Part shown: piece after piece, positions 15,801 to 24,752 of the stretch
How the letters are laid out: every line of letters starts with the position of its first letter
How positions within the stretch are numbered: position 1 is the first letter of the stretch
DNA from: Mesorhizobium zhangyense
GTDB lineage: Bacteria; Pseudomonadota; Alphaproteobacteria; Rhizobiales; Rhizobiaceae
NCBI RefSeq assembly: GCF_011045115.1
Contig: NZ_JAAKZG010000001.1
Span: 248,001-312,000 of the forward strand
Reading direction: 5' to 3'
Length of the DNA stretch: 64,000 nt
Notes under the pieces: model-generated
What the model was told of the DNA's origin: nothing
The model's input: the letters and a program-made list of their open reading frames with translations, nothing else
Databases searched by the model: none
Made by a program: the position numbers and the translations under genes

Positions 15801-18571
15801 GTGGTGCCGGGAGCGAAGGCCGGGTTCAGAGTGCCTGCACTGATCAAGAGGTTTGAAAGACTGGCGTCGTTCGAGGCAGGCACTTCATAGGTGAACGCGC
15901 CCGTCGCGGTGGCGCTGCCGCCGGGCGTGGTCACCACCACGTCGACCGCGCCTTCCGCATGCGTTGGTGTCGTCGCGGTGATCTGCGTGGCGCTGTCGAC
16001 CGTGAAGCTGGTCGCCTCGGTGCCGCCGAACGTCACGGCTGTCGCGCCGGTCAGGTCCGTGCCGGTGATGACGACGCTCGTGCCGCCTTCGGTCGTGCCG
16101 CTGGTGGGTGCGACGCTGGCGATCGTCGGGGCGGCTACATCGTCGTTGACGATCGTCCCCACACCCTGCCCCTTGACCACTGTCGCGCCAACGACATTGG
16201 TCACGTTCACGAAGAAGGTCTCATCCGGTTCGTTGAGAGTATCGCCGAGTATTCTGACGTCGAACTGGCGGCTGGTAACCCCCGGCGAGATTCCTACGCT
16301 GCTGACGGCATTGGTCAGATAGTCGTCGCCGGCGATGGCGGTGCCATCAGCGCTGGCGATGTCCATCGTCACCGCAGTTGAGGTCGCCTGGTCGATCGAC
16401 ACGGTGAACACGGCCCATGTCTGGCCGGAGTTGCCTTCGGACACGGTGACGTCGCTGATCGACAGCGACGGAAGCACCGGGGCGTTGTAAGTGAACGCGC
16501 CGGTCGCGGTATCGTCGCCGCTGGGCGTGAGCACCACCACATCGACCGGGCCTTCCGCATGCGCCGGTGTCGTGGCAGTGATCCGCGTGGCGCTGTCGAC
16601 CGTGAAGCTGGACGCCGCCGTGCCGCCGAAGCTCACGGCGCTCGCGTCGGTGAAGTCTGTTCCCGTGATCGTCACCGTAGTGCCACCGGCCGAGGGGCCG
16701 CTCGGCGGCGCGATGCCGGTGATTGTCGGGGCTGCATCGTCGTTGACAATGGTTCCCTGTCCCACGCCGTCTGCTATCACCGCTCCAGCGACATTGGAAA
16801 CGTTGAGGAAGAAGGTTTCATTCGCTTCGTCAAGCGCATCGTCAATCATTCCGACGGAGTGGTAATAGACGTTGGTGCCCGCCGGTATGTAACCGGACCC
16901 ACTGTGAGTGTGATAATCCTGGCCGCCGATCGCCGTACCGTCGGCCGTGGTGACGTCGAATGTAACCCCTCCTGGCCCGGCAGGGGAATCGAGCGACACG
17001 GTAAAGGCGACGTTGCCGTTGCTCTCGACTGCCGACACGTCATTGATCGACAGCCGCGGTACCACGGGAGCATCGTAGGTGAACGCGCCCGCCGCGGTAG
17101 CGCTGCCGCCGGGCGTGGTCACGGCCACGTCGACCGGGCCTTCCGCATGCGCTGACGTCGTGGCGGTGATCTGCGTGGCGCTGTCGACCGTGAAGCTTAT
17201 CACCGCCGTGCTGCCGAAAATCACCGCCGTCGCCCCGGTCAAGTTGGTGCCGGTGATGACGACACTCGTGCCGCCGGCCGTCGGGCCGTTGGTCGGCGAG
17301 ATGCTGGTGATCGTTGGTGCTGCCGACGTATCATTGTCGACGATCGTCCCCACTCCCTGGCCATCGACCACCGTCGCTCCGACGACATTGGTCACGTTCA
17401 CGAAGAAGGTTTCGTTCGGTTCGCTGAGTGTGTCGCCGAGTATCTGTACTGTGACAGGCCCGCCGATAGACCCCGGACCGATGCTGACGCCGGTGCCGCT
17501 GAGAGCCACGTAGTCGACGCCTGCGGTGGCTGTACCGTCGGCCGTGGCGATATCGAATGTCACCTCCCTGAACTGCGGCACGGTCCGGTCGAGCGTTATG
17601 TTGAAGGTGACAAAGGTGCTGCCGGAATCGCCCTCGACAACGGTGACGTCGTCGATCGACAGCGACAGTACCACGGGAGCGTCGTAGGTGAACGCGCTTG
17701 CCGCAGTGGCGTTGCCGTTGGGTGTCGTCACCGCCACGTCGACCGGGCCTTGCGCATGCGCTTCAGTTATGGCGGTGATCACCGTATCGGTGATCACCGC
17801 GAAGCTGGCCGCCGGGGCATCGCCGAAAGTCACCGCCGTCGCATCGGTCAGGTTCGTGCCGGTGATGACCACGCTGGTGCCACCCTCCGCCGGGCCTGTG
17901 GACGGCGAGACGTTGGTAATCGTTGGCGCGGTGCCCGCGCCGAGGACCGTCAACGTGAAGGACTGTGTCCCGAAATGCCCGTATTCATTTGTCGCGCGAA
18001 TTGTGAAATCGAAACTTCCTGCTTCGCTCGGCATCCCCGACAGCGTGCCGCGATTGGAAAGGCTGATGCCATCGGGCAGATCTCCAGACGCCAGCGTAAA
18101 GGTGAATGGGCTATTGCCGCCGTTCACAAAGATGTCGTTGGTGTAGTTTCCGCCCAGCGCTACCTCGGTTGGCCCGATGGCGAACATCGTAATGACACTG
18201 GTTTGGATGGCGACGTGGCATGTCTCGGTTATGGTGGCGCGCCACGTGTCCCCATCGTCATGGGTGATGTTGCAGCCACTCGGCGGACTGCGATACGTCA
18301 TCCCGGTGAGGATATCGATCCTGAACGTGACAATCGTGTCGACGTCCACGGCATCGCCACTGCTCAACATACCGCTAGGCCCCCCAATGGCCGAGACCGG
18401 TACCGGTTCATCCCATGTGACGATGGCCGTCTGCGCTTGTGCCGAAGCGGTAAAACCGAGCCCGGCAAACAGAAGCGCCAGGAAGAGCACGAGCCGGGAC
18501 AATGGCGATTTGACCGGACACGCCTTGCCGCCATCAGTGACGATGTTCCGGTGTCCACCGCGAAACGTCAT
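12839..18571 (-). CDS. Giant mosaic autotransporter (He_PIG, TIG and Calx-beta repeats, autotransporter barrel)
   Basis: About 1910 aa. Residues 1-46 form an extended signal peptide (core RLVLFLALLFAGLGFTASAQ). The passenger holds, in order: one putative-Ig (He_PIG) repeat (about 130-207); alternating IPT/TIG and Calx-beta domains (four TIG, three Calx-beta, about 214-893, with GGTSVVITGTNLT and NETFFVNVTNV signatures); a cadherin-like beta-sandwich (about 900-993); and five 88-residue He_PIG repeats (about 993-1433). A linker with a charged segment follows, then a type V beta-barrel (about 1633-1910) ending in Phe. It should be exported to the surface as an adhesin or matrix protein. The start at 18571 follows GGGGGTGAG; a frame extension to 18655 is possible. 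Confidence 0.9.
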   Translation of the reverse strand: MTFRGGHRNIVTDGGKACPVKSPLSRLVLFLALLFAGLGFTASAQAQTAIVTWDEPVPVSAIGGPSGMLSSGDAVDVDTIVTFRIDILTGMTYRSPPSGCNITHDDGDTWRATITETCHVAIQTSVITMFAIGPTEVALGGNYTNDIFVNGGNSPFTFTLASGDLPDGISLSNRGTLSGMPSEAGSFDFTIRATNEYGHFGTQSFTLTVLGAGTAPTITNVSPSTGPAEGGTSVVITGTNLTDATAVTFGDAPAASFAVITDTVITAITEAHAQGPVDVAVTTPNGNATAASAFTYDAPVVLSLSIDDVTVVEGDSGSTFVTFNITLDRTVPQFREVTFDIATADGTATAGVDYVALSGTGVSIGPGSIGGPVTVQILGDTLSEPNETFFVNVTNVVGATVVDGQGVGTIVDNDTSAAPTITSISPTNGPTAGGTSVVITGTNLTGATAVIFGSTAVISFTVDSATQITATTSAHAEGPVDVAVTTPGGSATAAGAFTYDAPVVPRLSINDVSAVESNGNVAFTVSLDSPAGPGGVTFDVTTADGTAIGGQDYHTHSGSGYIPAGTNVYYHSVGMIDDALDEANETFFLNVSNVAGAVIADGVGQGTIVNDDAAPTITGIAPPSGPSAGGTTVTITGTDFTDASAVSFGGTAASSFTVDSATRITATTPAHAEGPVDVVVLTPSGDDTATGAFTYNAPVLPSLSISDVTVSEGNSGQTWAVFTVSIDQATSTAVTMDIASADGTAIAGDDYLTNAVSSVGISPGVTSRQFDVRILGDTLNEPDETFFVNVTNVVGATVVKGQGVGTIVNDDVAAPTIASVAPTSGTTEGGTSVVITGTDLTGATAVTFGGTEATSFTVDSATQITATTPTHAEGAVDVVVTTPGGSATATGAFTYEVPASNDASLSNLLISAGTLNPAFAPGTTGYTVSVPSTVSSLTLTPTAADTGATITVNGQSVTSGSASSGISLATGDTTITVVVTAQDGTTTRTYTVTVTRAEPTITVGPNALPGGSVGSGYGPVTLTANGGTGPYSFEVTAGNLPAGLSLSIGGEFNGTPTVAGSFTFTVTATDDNGFTGTREYTLAIDAPTITIAPDTLPGGSAGVAYEPVAMTADGGEAPYAFTVTTGDLPEGLSLATTGELSGTPTEAGNFTFTVTATDDNDFTGTREYTLAVDAPTISIDPDALADGVAGSAYGPVALSADGGTGPYGFKVTAGDLPAGLSLATTGEITGTPNETGSFTFTATATDDNDFTGTREYTLAIGAPAITIDPDSLADGTAGSAYGPVTLTADGGNEPYSYEVTAGELPAGLSLNTGGEFAGTPTEAGSFAFTVTATDDNGFTGARRLSLSIAAPEIEISVPPLADGRVNSVYEMVQLSASGGTASYEFAVTGGKLPKGIVLAADGALSGTPTEAGDFSATVTATDGLGFTGTANLSIKIRNLNVPVARDMTLEVMSGTRGSIDLTKGAANGPFTRADIAVYPATEAGKASIRGERAAYMLDFAAAGTFEGSASLQYTLSNADGRSAPATVTLNIIARPDPSQDPEVIGLLTAQAEAAKRFARTQTDNFNRRLEQLHDEGERRRNSMNVNIGLTQRDSDQAAYAEEDERDPVADAFRRMDAGKKESETPASGSADYNPLGNFAVWSGGYVNFAESDNGSIDLDSTLVGVSGGVDYRFTPKFVGGLGFGYGRDKTDVGGNGTESRGRAWSMAAYGSYKPTPEIFIDGLIGYGLMDFDSRRYVTATGDFATGSRGGQQIFGSLTVGYEYRQDRWLLSPYGRLEASRSKLDAFSESDGGIWGLTYGDQTIDTLSGILGLRLEYALSMDWGVFKPRARLEYTHDFEGSSRASLGYADIGTLPYSIDIDQFSRDHLTIGLGFDAQIGDAWNLGFDYQTAYGSGGQSQDHTFAIKVGARF
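14270..15595. repeat. Tandem 264-bp coding repeats inside the autotransporter
   Basis: Five 88-codon units encode the He_PIG domains. The landmark GTGAA followed by TCCGTTG or GTCGTTG recurs at 14556, 14820, 15084 and 15348, exactly 264 bp apart. The units differ at many third positions and some residues, so they are old enough to have diverged yet keep an exact length. Such arrays can expand and contract by recombination. Confidence 0.85.
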
Positions 18572-18932
18572 GCTCACCCCCGCCGATATGGATCGACCAT
18601 CAGGGCGGTCGACCGCTTCTCCATGCGGCGGAGAGTGTTGCAAGATCGCCCGCACGACGCTCCTCTCGGCATCGCCCGGTCAATCCTCTCCAGATCTTGA
18701 CACTCCGTCAGGCGAACCAGATCGCCTCGCGGAGGGATTTGTCAGTGCCGCATCGAAATCCAGATCACGATAAGGTCATGGCGACCGACAATTCCACCGA
18801 TCAATTCTATTGAATTCTGACCAATTCTTGCAGCGCGCGCCCCGCACTTGCCTCCTCGCTCAACTCCTGCAAGGTTCAGCTTTCAAAGCGGCAAGAGGTG
18901 CGGCAGGGGAACCCCGTTGCGAACATTCAGGG
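18572..18932. other. Divergent regulatory region between autotransporter and histidine kinase
   Basis: These 361 bp separate the autotransporter gene (leftward) from the two-component genes (rightward). No gene is convincing. The block 18790-18830 is AT-rich and carries iterated AATTC motifs, listed separately. The first part overlaps a possible N-terminal extension of the autotransporter, and the last part a TTG-initiated extension of the kinase frame. Confidence 0.5.
18803..18828. promoter_or_regulatory. Three AATTCT direct repeats with 10-bp period
   Basis: AATTCT occurs at 18803, 18813 and 18823, exactly 10 bp apart, with a related AATTCC at 18790. Direct repeats at about one helical turn are the usual binding-site form for OmpR/PhoB-type response regulators, and such a regulator is encoded in the adjacent operon (20378-21073). 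The site lies between the kinase operon and the autotransporter gene and could control either. Confidence 0.5.
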
Positions 18933-20381
18933 ATGCTTGACCTCAAGACCGTTCTGGTCGTCACTCTTGCAACCGCAAGCCTGCAGGCGGTCGCCTGGGT
19001 TTTCGTCTGGCAGGCTTGGCGACATCTCTACGAACTCAAGTTCCTTGCCGCAGGTTTTGCCGCGATTGCTGTCGGACTTCTCCTGATGATCGTTCGCGGC
19101 ACGGAACCAGCCGCATTGGCTATCGTGTTGCACAATACGGTCATCAAGCTGGGGCTGGTGCTGCTCGCCGAGGGACTGGCCCGCTTTCTGGGACAGCCGC
19201 GCTATACCTGGATCGGTGTTTCGCTACTCATTTTCCAGGTCGTTGTCTGGAGCGCCGCTGTTGCAGTCGACCCGGCTAACATAGCGATCCGCATCCATAC
19301 GTCGACCTTCTTTACCATCGTGATCATGTCGGTGATGTGCCTCGGGTTGATGCGAGACCGAACTCAACCGACGCTTCTGCGCTGGATAACGATTGGAATA
19401 CTCCTCGAATATATGGCCGCCAGCATTATCCAGAGCGTCATCGAGTATCTGCTGCCTGCCGATTTTCAAAGCGGCCCGATTCTGGCCGATCGCAACGCCT
19501 GGTATCTTCTGCAAGGCACGCTGTTCCTGATCGCATTTTTCGCCTGCCTGCTCTTCATGGTCAGTTCGCGGCTCTCCGCCGACCTGCGTGAGAAAAACGC
19601 GGCCCTGTCGCGAGAGGTGCAGGAACGACGACGGCTGGAAAGCCGATTGAACGCAAGCCTTGAGGCCGAACGCGCGCTTCGCGATGAGCAGGCGGACTTC
19701 ATGCGCGTCGTCAGTCACGAGTTCCGCACCCCGCTCGCCATTATCCGCAACGCTGTCGACATGATCGGCCTTGTCGGGAACAGGTCGCCCGAAGCCACCA
19801 AGGAACGGATCGCCGGCATTGGCGAGGCGCTCAATCGCCTGTTTTCCCTGATCGACCGCTTCATGGCCAATGATCGCGACAGCGGGTTCCGGCCGGAGAT
19901 GATACGCGTTGGTTCCCTGATCGCGGATGTGCGATTGCATTTCGAGATGACCGAGCGCGGCGAGCGCCTGGTCTTTACAGTCAATGACGATGCCCTTTCG
20001 CTTTTCGCCGATCCCGAGATGCTGGCGACCGTCCTCATCAATCTCATCGACAACGCCCTCAAATATTCTTCAGAGGACCAGCCGATCGATATCGATGTGC
20101 GGCAGGAAGGTCGAAATGTGGTCGTCCGGGTCTGCGATCATGGCATGGGCATTCCGCAGGCCGAGCTTCACAAGATCGGCAGGCGCTTCTTCCGGGCCTC
20201 CAATACGATGGCCGGAACCGGAACCGGGCTCGGCCTCTACTCTTCACGCAAGCTGCTCGTCTACCATGGCGGCAAGCTGCAGTTGCTTGCCAACGACGGC
20301 CAGGGCATGACGGCGATTGTGAAACTACCTCTGTCAAGCGAAGCGACAGATCAATCTTCGCTGGAGGAACTGACGGCATGA
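18933..20381 (+). CDS. Sensor histidine kinase with seven-helix membrane sensor
   Basis: About 482 aa. The N-terminal 225 residues contain seven predicted membrane helices with short loops and no large periplasmic domain, so it probably senses within the membrane. A coiled-coil-like linker (RLSADLREKNAALSREVQ) leads to the HisKA domain with the H-box MRVVSHEFRTPLAII. The ATPase domain has N-box LINLIDNALKYS, G1 DHGMGIP and G2 GTGTGLGLYSSRKL. I choose the ATG at 18933 because membrane helix 1 begins there; the frame extends to a TTG at 18810. The gene overlaps the response regulator by ATGA, indicating coupled translation. Confidence 0.88.
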   Translation: MLDLKTVLVVTLATASLQAVAWVFVWQAWRHLYELKFLAAGFAAIAVGLLLMIVRGTEPAALAIVLHNTVIKLGLVLLAEGLARFLGQPRYTWIGVSLLIFQVVVWSAAVAVDPANIAIRIHTSTFFTIVIMSVMCLGLMRDRTQPTLLRWITIGILLEYMAASIIQSVIEYLLPADFQSGPILADRNAWYLLQGTLFLIAFFACLLFMVSSRLSADLREKNAALSREVQERRRLESRLNASLEAERALRDEQADFMRVVSHEFRTPLAIIRNAVDMIGLVGNRSPEATKERIAGIGEALNRLFSLIDRFMANDRDSGFRPEMIRVGSLIADVRLHFEMTERGERLVFTVNDDALSLFADPEMLATVLINLIDNALKYSSEDQPIDIDVRQEGRNVVVRVCDHGMGIPQAELHKIGRRFFRASNTMAGTGTGLGLYSSRKLLVYHGGKLQLLANDGQGMTAIVKLPLSSEATDQSSLEELTA

Positions 20382-21073
20382 CGCATATTCTGATCGTTGA
20401 GGACGAGCCCCGGCTGCGTAAGGATCTGGCTGATTTCCTGGAGCTGACAGGCTTTACGGCCGAAGGTGTAGCCACAGCGCGGGAATTGCGTCAGGCGCTC
20501 GCGGACGGCAGTGCGCCTGCTGTCATCATCCTGGATGTCGGGCTGCCCGATGGGAATGGATTCGAGCTGGCAGCCGAAATCCGCAAGTCACGTGCCTGCG
20601 GCATCATCATGCTGACAGCACTCGGCGAAAGCGCAGACCGTATCCGTGGCTTTGAAAGCGGCGCCGACATCTACTTGGTCAAGCACAGCACACTGCGTGA
20701 GATCGAAGCCGCGATTCGCAGCTTGCTGCGACGGACGGGAGAGCTGCCTGGTTCTGCGAACGGCAACAATGATCAGTGGGTGCTTGACGGCACGAACTGG
20801 ATGCTGATCGCGCCCAATCACCGTTCGCTCAAACTGACCGCAACCGAGTTCGCCTTTATGAGTGTGCTGTGCAGCAACTGTGGAGAGATCTGCCAGCGCG
20901 AGGATCTTATAGAAACCGTTGCCCGTCCCAGAGCGAACTTCGACAACCGGCATCTCGATGCCGTCGTCAGTCGGCTACGCCGCAAACTGGAGGAACAAAT
21001 CAATCTGGCGGTACCGATCAAGGTCGTCTATGGCGTTGGCTACACCTTCACTGCCTCCGTCGTTGTACAGTAG
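20378..21073 (+). CDS. OmpR-family response regulator
   Basis: A 231-aa regulator. The receiver domain has the acidic pair ED (8-9), phosphoacceptor Asp53 in VIILDVGLPDGNG, Thr79 and Lys101. The residue after the Lys is His (VKHST) instead of the usual Pro, a change at the cis-proline that shapes the switch region. The C-terminal half is a winged-helix domain (LKLTATEFAFMSVLCSNCG, AVVSRLRRKLEE, VVYGVGYTFT). It overlaps the kinase gene by 4 bp. The likely partner is that kinase; its target may be the autotransporter or its own operon through the AATTCT repeats. Confidence 0.9.
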   Translation: MTHILIVEDEPRLRKDLADFLELTGFTAEGVATARELRQALADGSAPAVIILDVGLPDGNGFELAAEIRKSRACGIIMLTALGESADRIRGFESGADIYLVKHSTLREIEAAIRSLLRRTGELPGSANGNNDQWVLDGTNWMLIAPNHRSLKLTATEFAFMSVLCSNCGEICQREDLIETVARPRANFDNRHLDAVVSRLRRKLEEQINLAVPIKVVYGVGYTFTASVVVQ

Positions 21074-21221
21074 CGCTCTTGTAAGGAAACCTTCGCTCAT
21101 CGTTTCAGAAACCGGAAGTTTCCGGTCGAGCGTAGCCAGGCGCTCGAGATCACGGCTCTGCCGGTATCGGGAAATCCCCGCGGCCTACGTGCAGTACAAG
21201 GTCGATCTCGAGGGCGTCGGT

Positions 21222-22451
21222 CTATGTTTCCTGCGCCAACGCCGGTGTCTGACGGCCCCAGCCTATGCTGACAAAAGCTATGGCTGCGGCAATGCCGACC
21301 ACGATTGCGACGGAAAGCGCGGACCATGTTCCGATGTGAGCCATCAGGAATGAGAACAGAAACGGGGCCAGCGCCGAGGCGATGAGACGGACTGCGGAGA
21401 TTCGTCCCAGCATCGCTCCATAACCGTCTGAGCCGAACAGGTGCAGCGGTAATGACCCCTGAACGATGCTCATCAGACCCGAGCCGAGGCCGAAGAGTAT
21501 GGCGAAAGCGATGCCGCCGGATATCCATGGCGCAGTGGTCAGCAGTACGCACAGGCCCACGACCAGGAAAGCGGCCGCGACGACCGCCAGAACCAGCGGC
21601 GATAGGGCCTTTCCGAACAGCATGTTGATGAAGCGGCTGAAGACCTGGGAAGGACCGAATACCGTTCCGACCAAAACCGCACTTGCGCCCATTCCCACGG
21701 CGGTCAGGAGCGGCACCATATGAATCAGCAGGGCTGAAAGCACAAATCCTTGGAGTGCGAAGCCGACGGCCATCAAAAGGAATGCTCTTGAACGGTTCTC
21801 GGTCGAAATGCTCCCAACGACCGCGGTAACAGCTGACGTTCGGGCTGAAGCCTCACGCACTTTGATCGCCTTCATCGTTAGCGCCAACCACCAATGGATC
21901 GGAAAACAGACGAAGAGGTTGACGCCCGCAAAGACGAGATAGATTTCGCGCCATGTCAGATGTTCGTGGAGCCGGGAGGTAATCGGCCAGAACAGTGTCG
22001 AGGCAAAACCAGCAATCAGCGTGAGATGGGTGATGCTTCGTTGCGCCGTTTGCGGTGTGATCTGGACCAGAAGGGCGAATGCCGCATTGTAGAGGACGAA
22101 GGTCGACGCCATCTCGATCGCGACCATTCCCGCAATGAACGTCAGCCGCTCTGGCGCAAAGGCGCACAGCAGGAGGGCAAGTGCTGCACCGATGGATCCG
22201 AGCGCCATCATCTGCCCAGCACCGTAGCGATCCATCCAGCGGCCGATGAAAGGTGACGCCAGCCCGCCGACAAGCAGGGAAGCAGAAAACACCCCGAACA
22301 CCCATTCCTGAGACCAGTCGAAATCGCGGGCCATTTCCGGAGCGAGGATGGAGAAGCTGTAGTAGAGCGTGCCGTAACCTATGATCTGGGTCAGGCCCAA
22401 TCCCCAGATGATGGCGCTGCGACGATGCTCAACTGAAACTGCCGAGGCCAT
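21222..22451 (-). CDS. MFS transporter at the end of the ars operon (ArsK-like)
   Basis: A 409-aa 12-helix major facilitator (motif GRWMDRYGAGQMMALGS between helices 2 and 3; second half begins near SRAFLLMAVGF). It is the last gene of an arsenic operon on the same strand, 115 bp after arsH. Rhizobiaceae ars clusters often carry the MFS arsenite/antimonite exporter ArsK in this position, so that is the best guess from context; sequence alone gives only MFS. The ATG at 22451 is chosen because the first helix and family similarity start after it; the ribosome binding site (GGAAG) is modest. Confidence 0.75.
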   Translation of the reverse strand: MASAVSVEHRRSAIIWGLGLTQIIGYGTLYYSFSILAPEMARDFDWSQEWVFGVFSASLLVGGLASPFIGRWMDRYGAGQMMALGSIGAALALLLCAFAPERLTFIAGMVAIEMASTFVLYNAAFALLVQITPQTAQRSITHLTLIAGFASTLFWPITSRLHEHLTWREIYLVFAGVNLFVCFPIHWWLALTMKAIKVREASARTSAVTAVVGSISTENRSRAFLLMAVGFALQGFVLSALLIHMVPLLTAVGMGASAVLVGTVFGPSQVFSRFINMLFGKALSPLVLAVVAAAFLVVGLCVLLTTAPWISGGIAFAILFGLGSGLMSIVQGSLPLHLFGSDGYGAMLGRISAVRLIASALAPFLFSFLMAHIGTWSALSVAIVVGIAAAIAFVSIGWGRQTPALAQET

Positions 22452-22566
22452 ATTCGGTTCTTCCGGAATTGTTGAAATTGATGGCAGAAGTGAGGAATCG
22501 CGCAGCACGCGTCCCGCACTTGATCGATGTGCTGCGGTCCTTTGTACCGGTGCCGGGTGCCGTATC

Positions 22567-23292
22567 CTAGATAGCCTTGAGCTTGACCCTTGCCTCCAGT
22601 TTCTCGGCGTCTTCCTTGCGCTCGCTGTAGCGGTCGGTGAGGTAACCGGAAACGTCCCGGGTCAGCAGCGTGAACTTCACGAGTTCCTCCATGACGTCGA
22701 CGACGCGGTCGTAATAAGAGGACGGCTTCATTCGCCCCGCTTCATCGAACTCTTGATACGCTTTTGCGACACTCGACTGGTTGGGAATGGTAATCATGCG
22801 CATCCAGCGGCCCAAAATCCGCATCTGGTTGACTACGTTGAAGCTCTGCGATCCTCCGGACACCTGCATGACTGCAAGCGTGCGCCCCTGCGTCGGACGA
22901 ACCGAGCCGACGGCAAGAGGGATCCAGTCGATCTGGGATTTCATGACGCCGCTCATGGCCCCATGACGCTCCGGGCTGCACCAGACCTGGCCCTCTGACC
23001 AGAGTGACAGTTCGCGCAATTCCTGCACCTTTGGATGGTCTGTCGGCGCGCCGTCGGGTAGGGGAAGGCCGGTCGGATCGAAGATGCGAGGTTCGGCCCC
23101 GAAATGTTCAAGCAGCCGCGCTGCCTCCTGCGCCAGGAAGCGGCTGTAGGAGCGGGCGCGCAGCGAACCATAAAGCAGCAGAATGCGCGGCTTATGGGTT
23201 GAGAATGGCTTGGACAGCCGGGCGGGTTCAGGAAACTGAAGCGCTTCGTCCACAATGTTGGGCAGGTCAGGCAATTCGATTTCCTTCAGCAT
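22567..23292 (-). CDS. arsH: ArsH NADPH-dependent FMN reductase
   Basis: A 241-aa flavodoxin-fold protein. The FMN-binding loop [20 protein letters not shown], then [20 protein letters not shown] and [24 protein letters not shown], are diagnostic of ArsH. ArsH oxidises trivalent organoarsenicals and reduces quinones or azo dyes using NADPH and FMN in the cytoplasm. The first codons overlap the 3' end of the glutaredoxin-type arsC by 26 bp, so the genes are cotranscribed and coupled. Confidence 0.93.
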   Translation of the reverse strand: MLKEIELPDLPNIVDEALQFPEPARLSKPFSTHKPRILLLYGSLRARSYSRFLAQEAARLLEHFGAEPRIFDPTGLPLPDGAPTDHPKVQELRELSLWSEGQVWCSPERHGAMSGVMKSQIDWIPLAVGSVRPTQGRTLAVMQVSGGSQSFNVVNQMRILGRWMRMITIPNQSSVAKAYQEFDEAGRMKPSSYYDRVVDVMEELVKFTLLTRDVSGYLTDRYSERKEDAEKLEARVKLKAI

Positions 23293-23692
23293 CGATCAGT
23301 AATTCGCCGTCCTCCTTGGCGAAGGGGCCCTTCTGAGGCACGGGAAGAATGTCGAGCACGATCTCCGACGGACGGCTGAGCCGTACACCCCATGGCGTCA
23401 CCACGAACGGACGGTTGATCAGGATGGGGTGTTCCAGCATGGCGTCGAGCAGGTCGTCATCGGACAGCGTTGGGTCATCGAGGCCGAGGTCCGCGTAGGG
23501 TGTTCCTTTTTCCCGGATCGCCTCGCGAACCGTGAGACCAGACTTGCTGATCAGGTCCTTGAGAACGGCGCGCGTCGGTGGCGTTTTCAGGTATTCGATG
23601 ACAGTCGGTTCGATGCCCGCATTGCGGATGAGCGCCAGCGTGTTGCGGGACGTGCCGCAATCGGGATTGTGATAGATTGTGACGTCCATCAT
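23267..23692 (-). CDS. arsC: Arsenate reductase, glutaredoxin-dependent type
   Basis: A 141-aa ArsC of the glutaredoxin-coupled (E. coli plasmid R773) family: catalytic Cys in [13 protein letters not shown], the conserved Arg region in [20 protein letters not shown]. It reduces As(V) to As(III) for efflux. The first of two ATG codons (23692) overlaps the acr3 stop codon as ATGA, a coupled start. A second, unrelated arsenate reductase is encoded two genes upstream in the same operon. Confidence 0.92.
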   Translation of the reverse strand: MMDVTIYHNPDCGTSRNTLALIRNAGIEPTVIEYLKTPPTRAVLKDLISKSGLTVREAIREKGTPYADLGLDDPTLSDDDLLDAMLEHPILINRPFVVTPWGVRLSRPSEIVLDILPVPQKGPFAKEDGELLIDAEGNRIA

Positions 23693-24750
23693 GCGGTCCT
23701 CTCGGCTTCCCTGGTTGCAGTGACGGCCGAGCCGCGCTCGTACCAGTCCTTGCTGCGGTTCACGATCCAGACGACCGAGAGCATCACCGGGACTTCGACC
23801 AAGACGCCGACGACGGTGGCGAGTGCCGCACCAGAGCTGAAGCCGAACAGGCTGATGGCAGCGGCCACGGCCAGCTCGAAGAAGTTCGATGCACCGATCA
23901 GCGCGGACGGTCCTGCAACGCAATGCTGTTCGCCAGAAATGCGGTTGAGCAGGTAAGCCAGCCCGGAGTTGAAGTAGACCTGGATCAGGATCGGAACGGC
24001 CAGCAGAGCGATGATCGTGGGCTGCGAAATAATCTGTTCTCCCTGAAAGCCGAACAGCAAAACCAGGGTTGCCAGAAGCGCGATGAGCGATAGCGGCTGC
24101 AAGGTTCGCAAGAGGCGGTCGAGGGCTTTTTGTCCGCCTGATGCGAGCAGGCTGCGCCGCATCAGCTGTGCGATGATGACGGGGATGACGATGTAGAGGA
24201 CGACCGACAGGACGAGCGTATCCCACGGCACGGTGATGGCCGAAAGGCCAAGCAACAGGCCGACGATCGGGGCGAAGGCGACCACCATGATCGCGTCATT
24301 GAGTGCGACCTGAGATAGGGTGAAATGCGGCTCGCCCTTGGTCAGGTTCGACCAGACGAAGACCATGGCGGTGCAGGGGGCAGCCGCCAGAATGATCAGC
24401 CCGGCGATGTAGGAGTCGATCTGGGCTTCCGGCAGATAGGGCCGGAACAGCCAGCCGATGAAGAGCCAGCCAAGCAGTGCCATCGAGAACGGTTTGACTG
24501 CCCAGTTGATGAACAGCGTCACGCCGATGCCACGCCAGTGACGGCCGACTTCGCCCAGGGCTGCGAAGTCTATCTTCAACAGCATAGGGATAACCATCAG
24601 CCATATCAGCACGGCAACGGGGATGTTGACCTTGGCGATCTCGGCCGCGCCGATCGTGTGGAAGAGACCCGGCATAAGGTGGCCGAGCGCAATGCCCACG
24701 ACAATGCACAGGGCGACCCAGAGGGTCAGGTAGCGTTCAAATGTCGACAT
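23689..24750 (-). CDS. acr3: Arsenite efflux permease Acr3
   Basis: A 353-aa ten-helix bile-acid/arsenite family transporter. It contains AAAPCTAMVFVWSNLTKGEPHFT with the conserved functional Cys in helix 4, ALNDAIMVVAFAPIVG, and PSALIGASNFFELAVAAAI with the family Asn-Phe-Glu motif. It exports As(III) through the inner membrane using the proton motive force. The ATG at 24750 is 2 bp after the stop of the upstream arsC, and its own stop overlaps the next arsC. Confidence 0.94.
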   Translation of the reverse strand: MSTFERYLTLWVALCIVVGIALGHLMPGLFHTIGAAEIAKVNIPVAVLIWLMVIPMLLKIDFAALGEVGRHWRGIGVTLFINWAVKPFSMALLGWLFIGWLFRPYLPEAQIDSYIAGLIILAAAPCTAMVFVWSNLTKGEPHFTLSQVALNDAIMVVAFAPIVGLLLGLSAITVPWDTLVLSVVLYIVIPVIIAQLMRRSLLASGGQKALDRLLRTLQPLSLIALLATLVLLFGFQGEQIISQPTIIALLAVPILIQVYFNSGLAYLLNRISGEQHCVAGPSALIGASNFFELAVAAAISLFGFSSGAALATVVGVLVEVPVMLSVVWIVNRSKDWYERGSAVTATREAERTA

Positions 24751-24752
24751 GA

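Noticed and set aside
12839-21073. Autotransporter and two-component genes as a mobile island
   Set aside because: No integrase, transposase, tRNA-adjacent attachment site or terminal repeats were seen around the block; composition is similar to the surroundings by eye.
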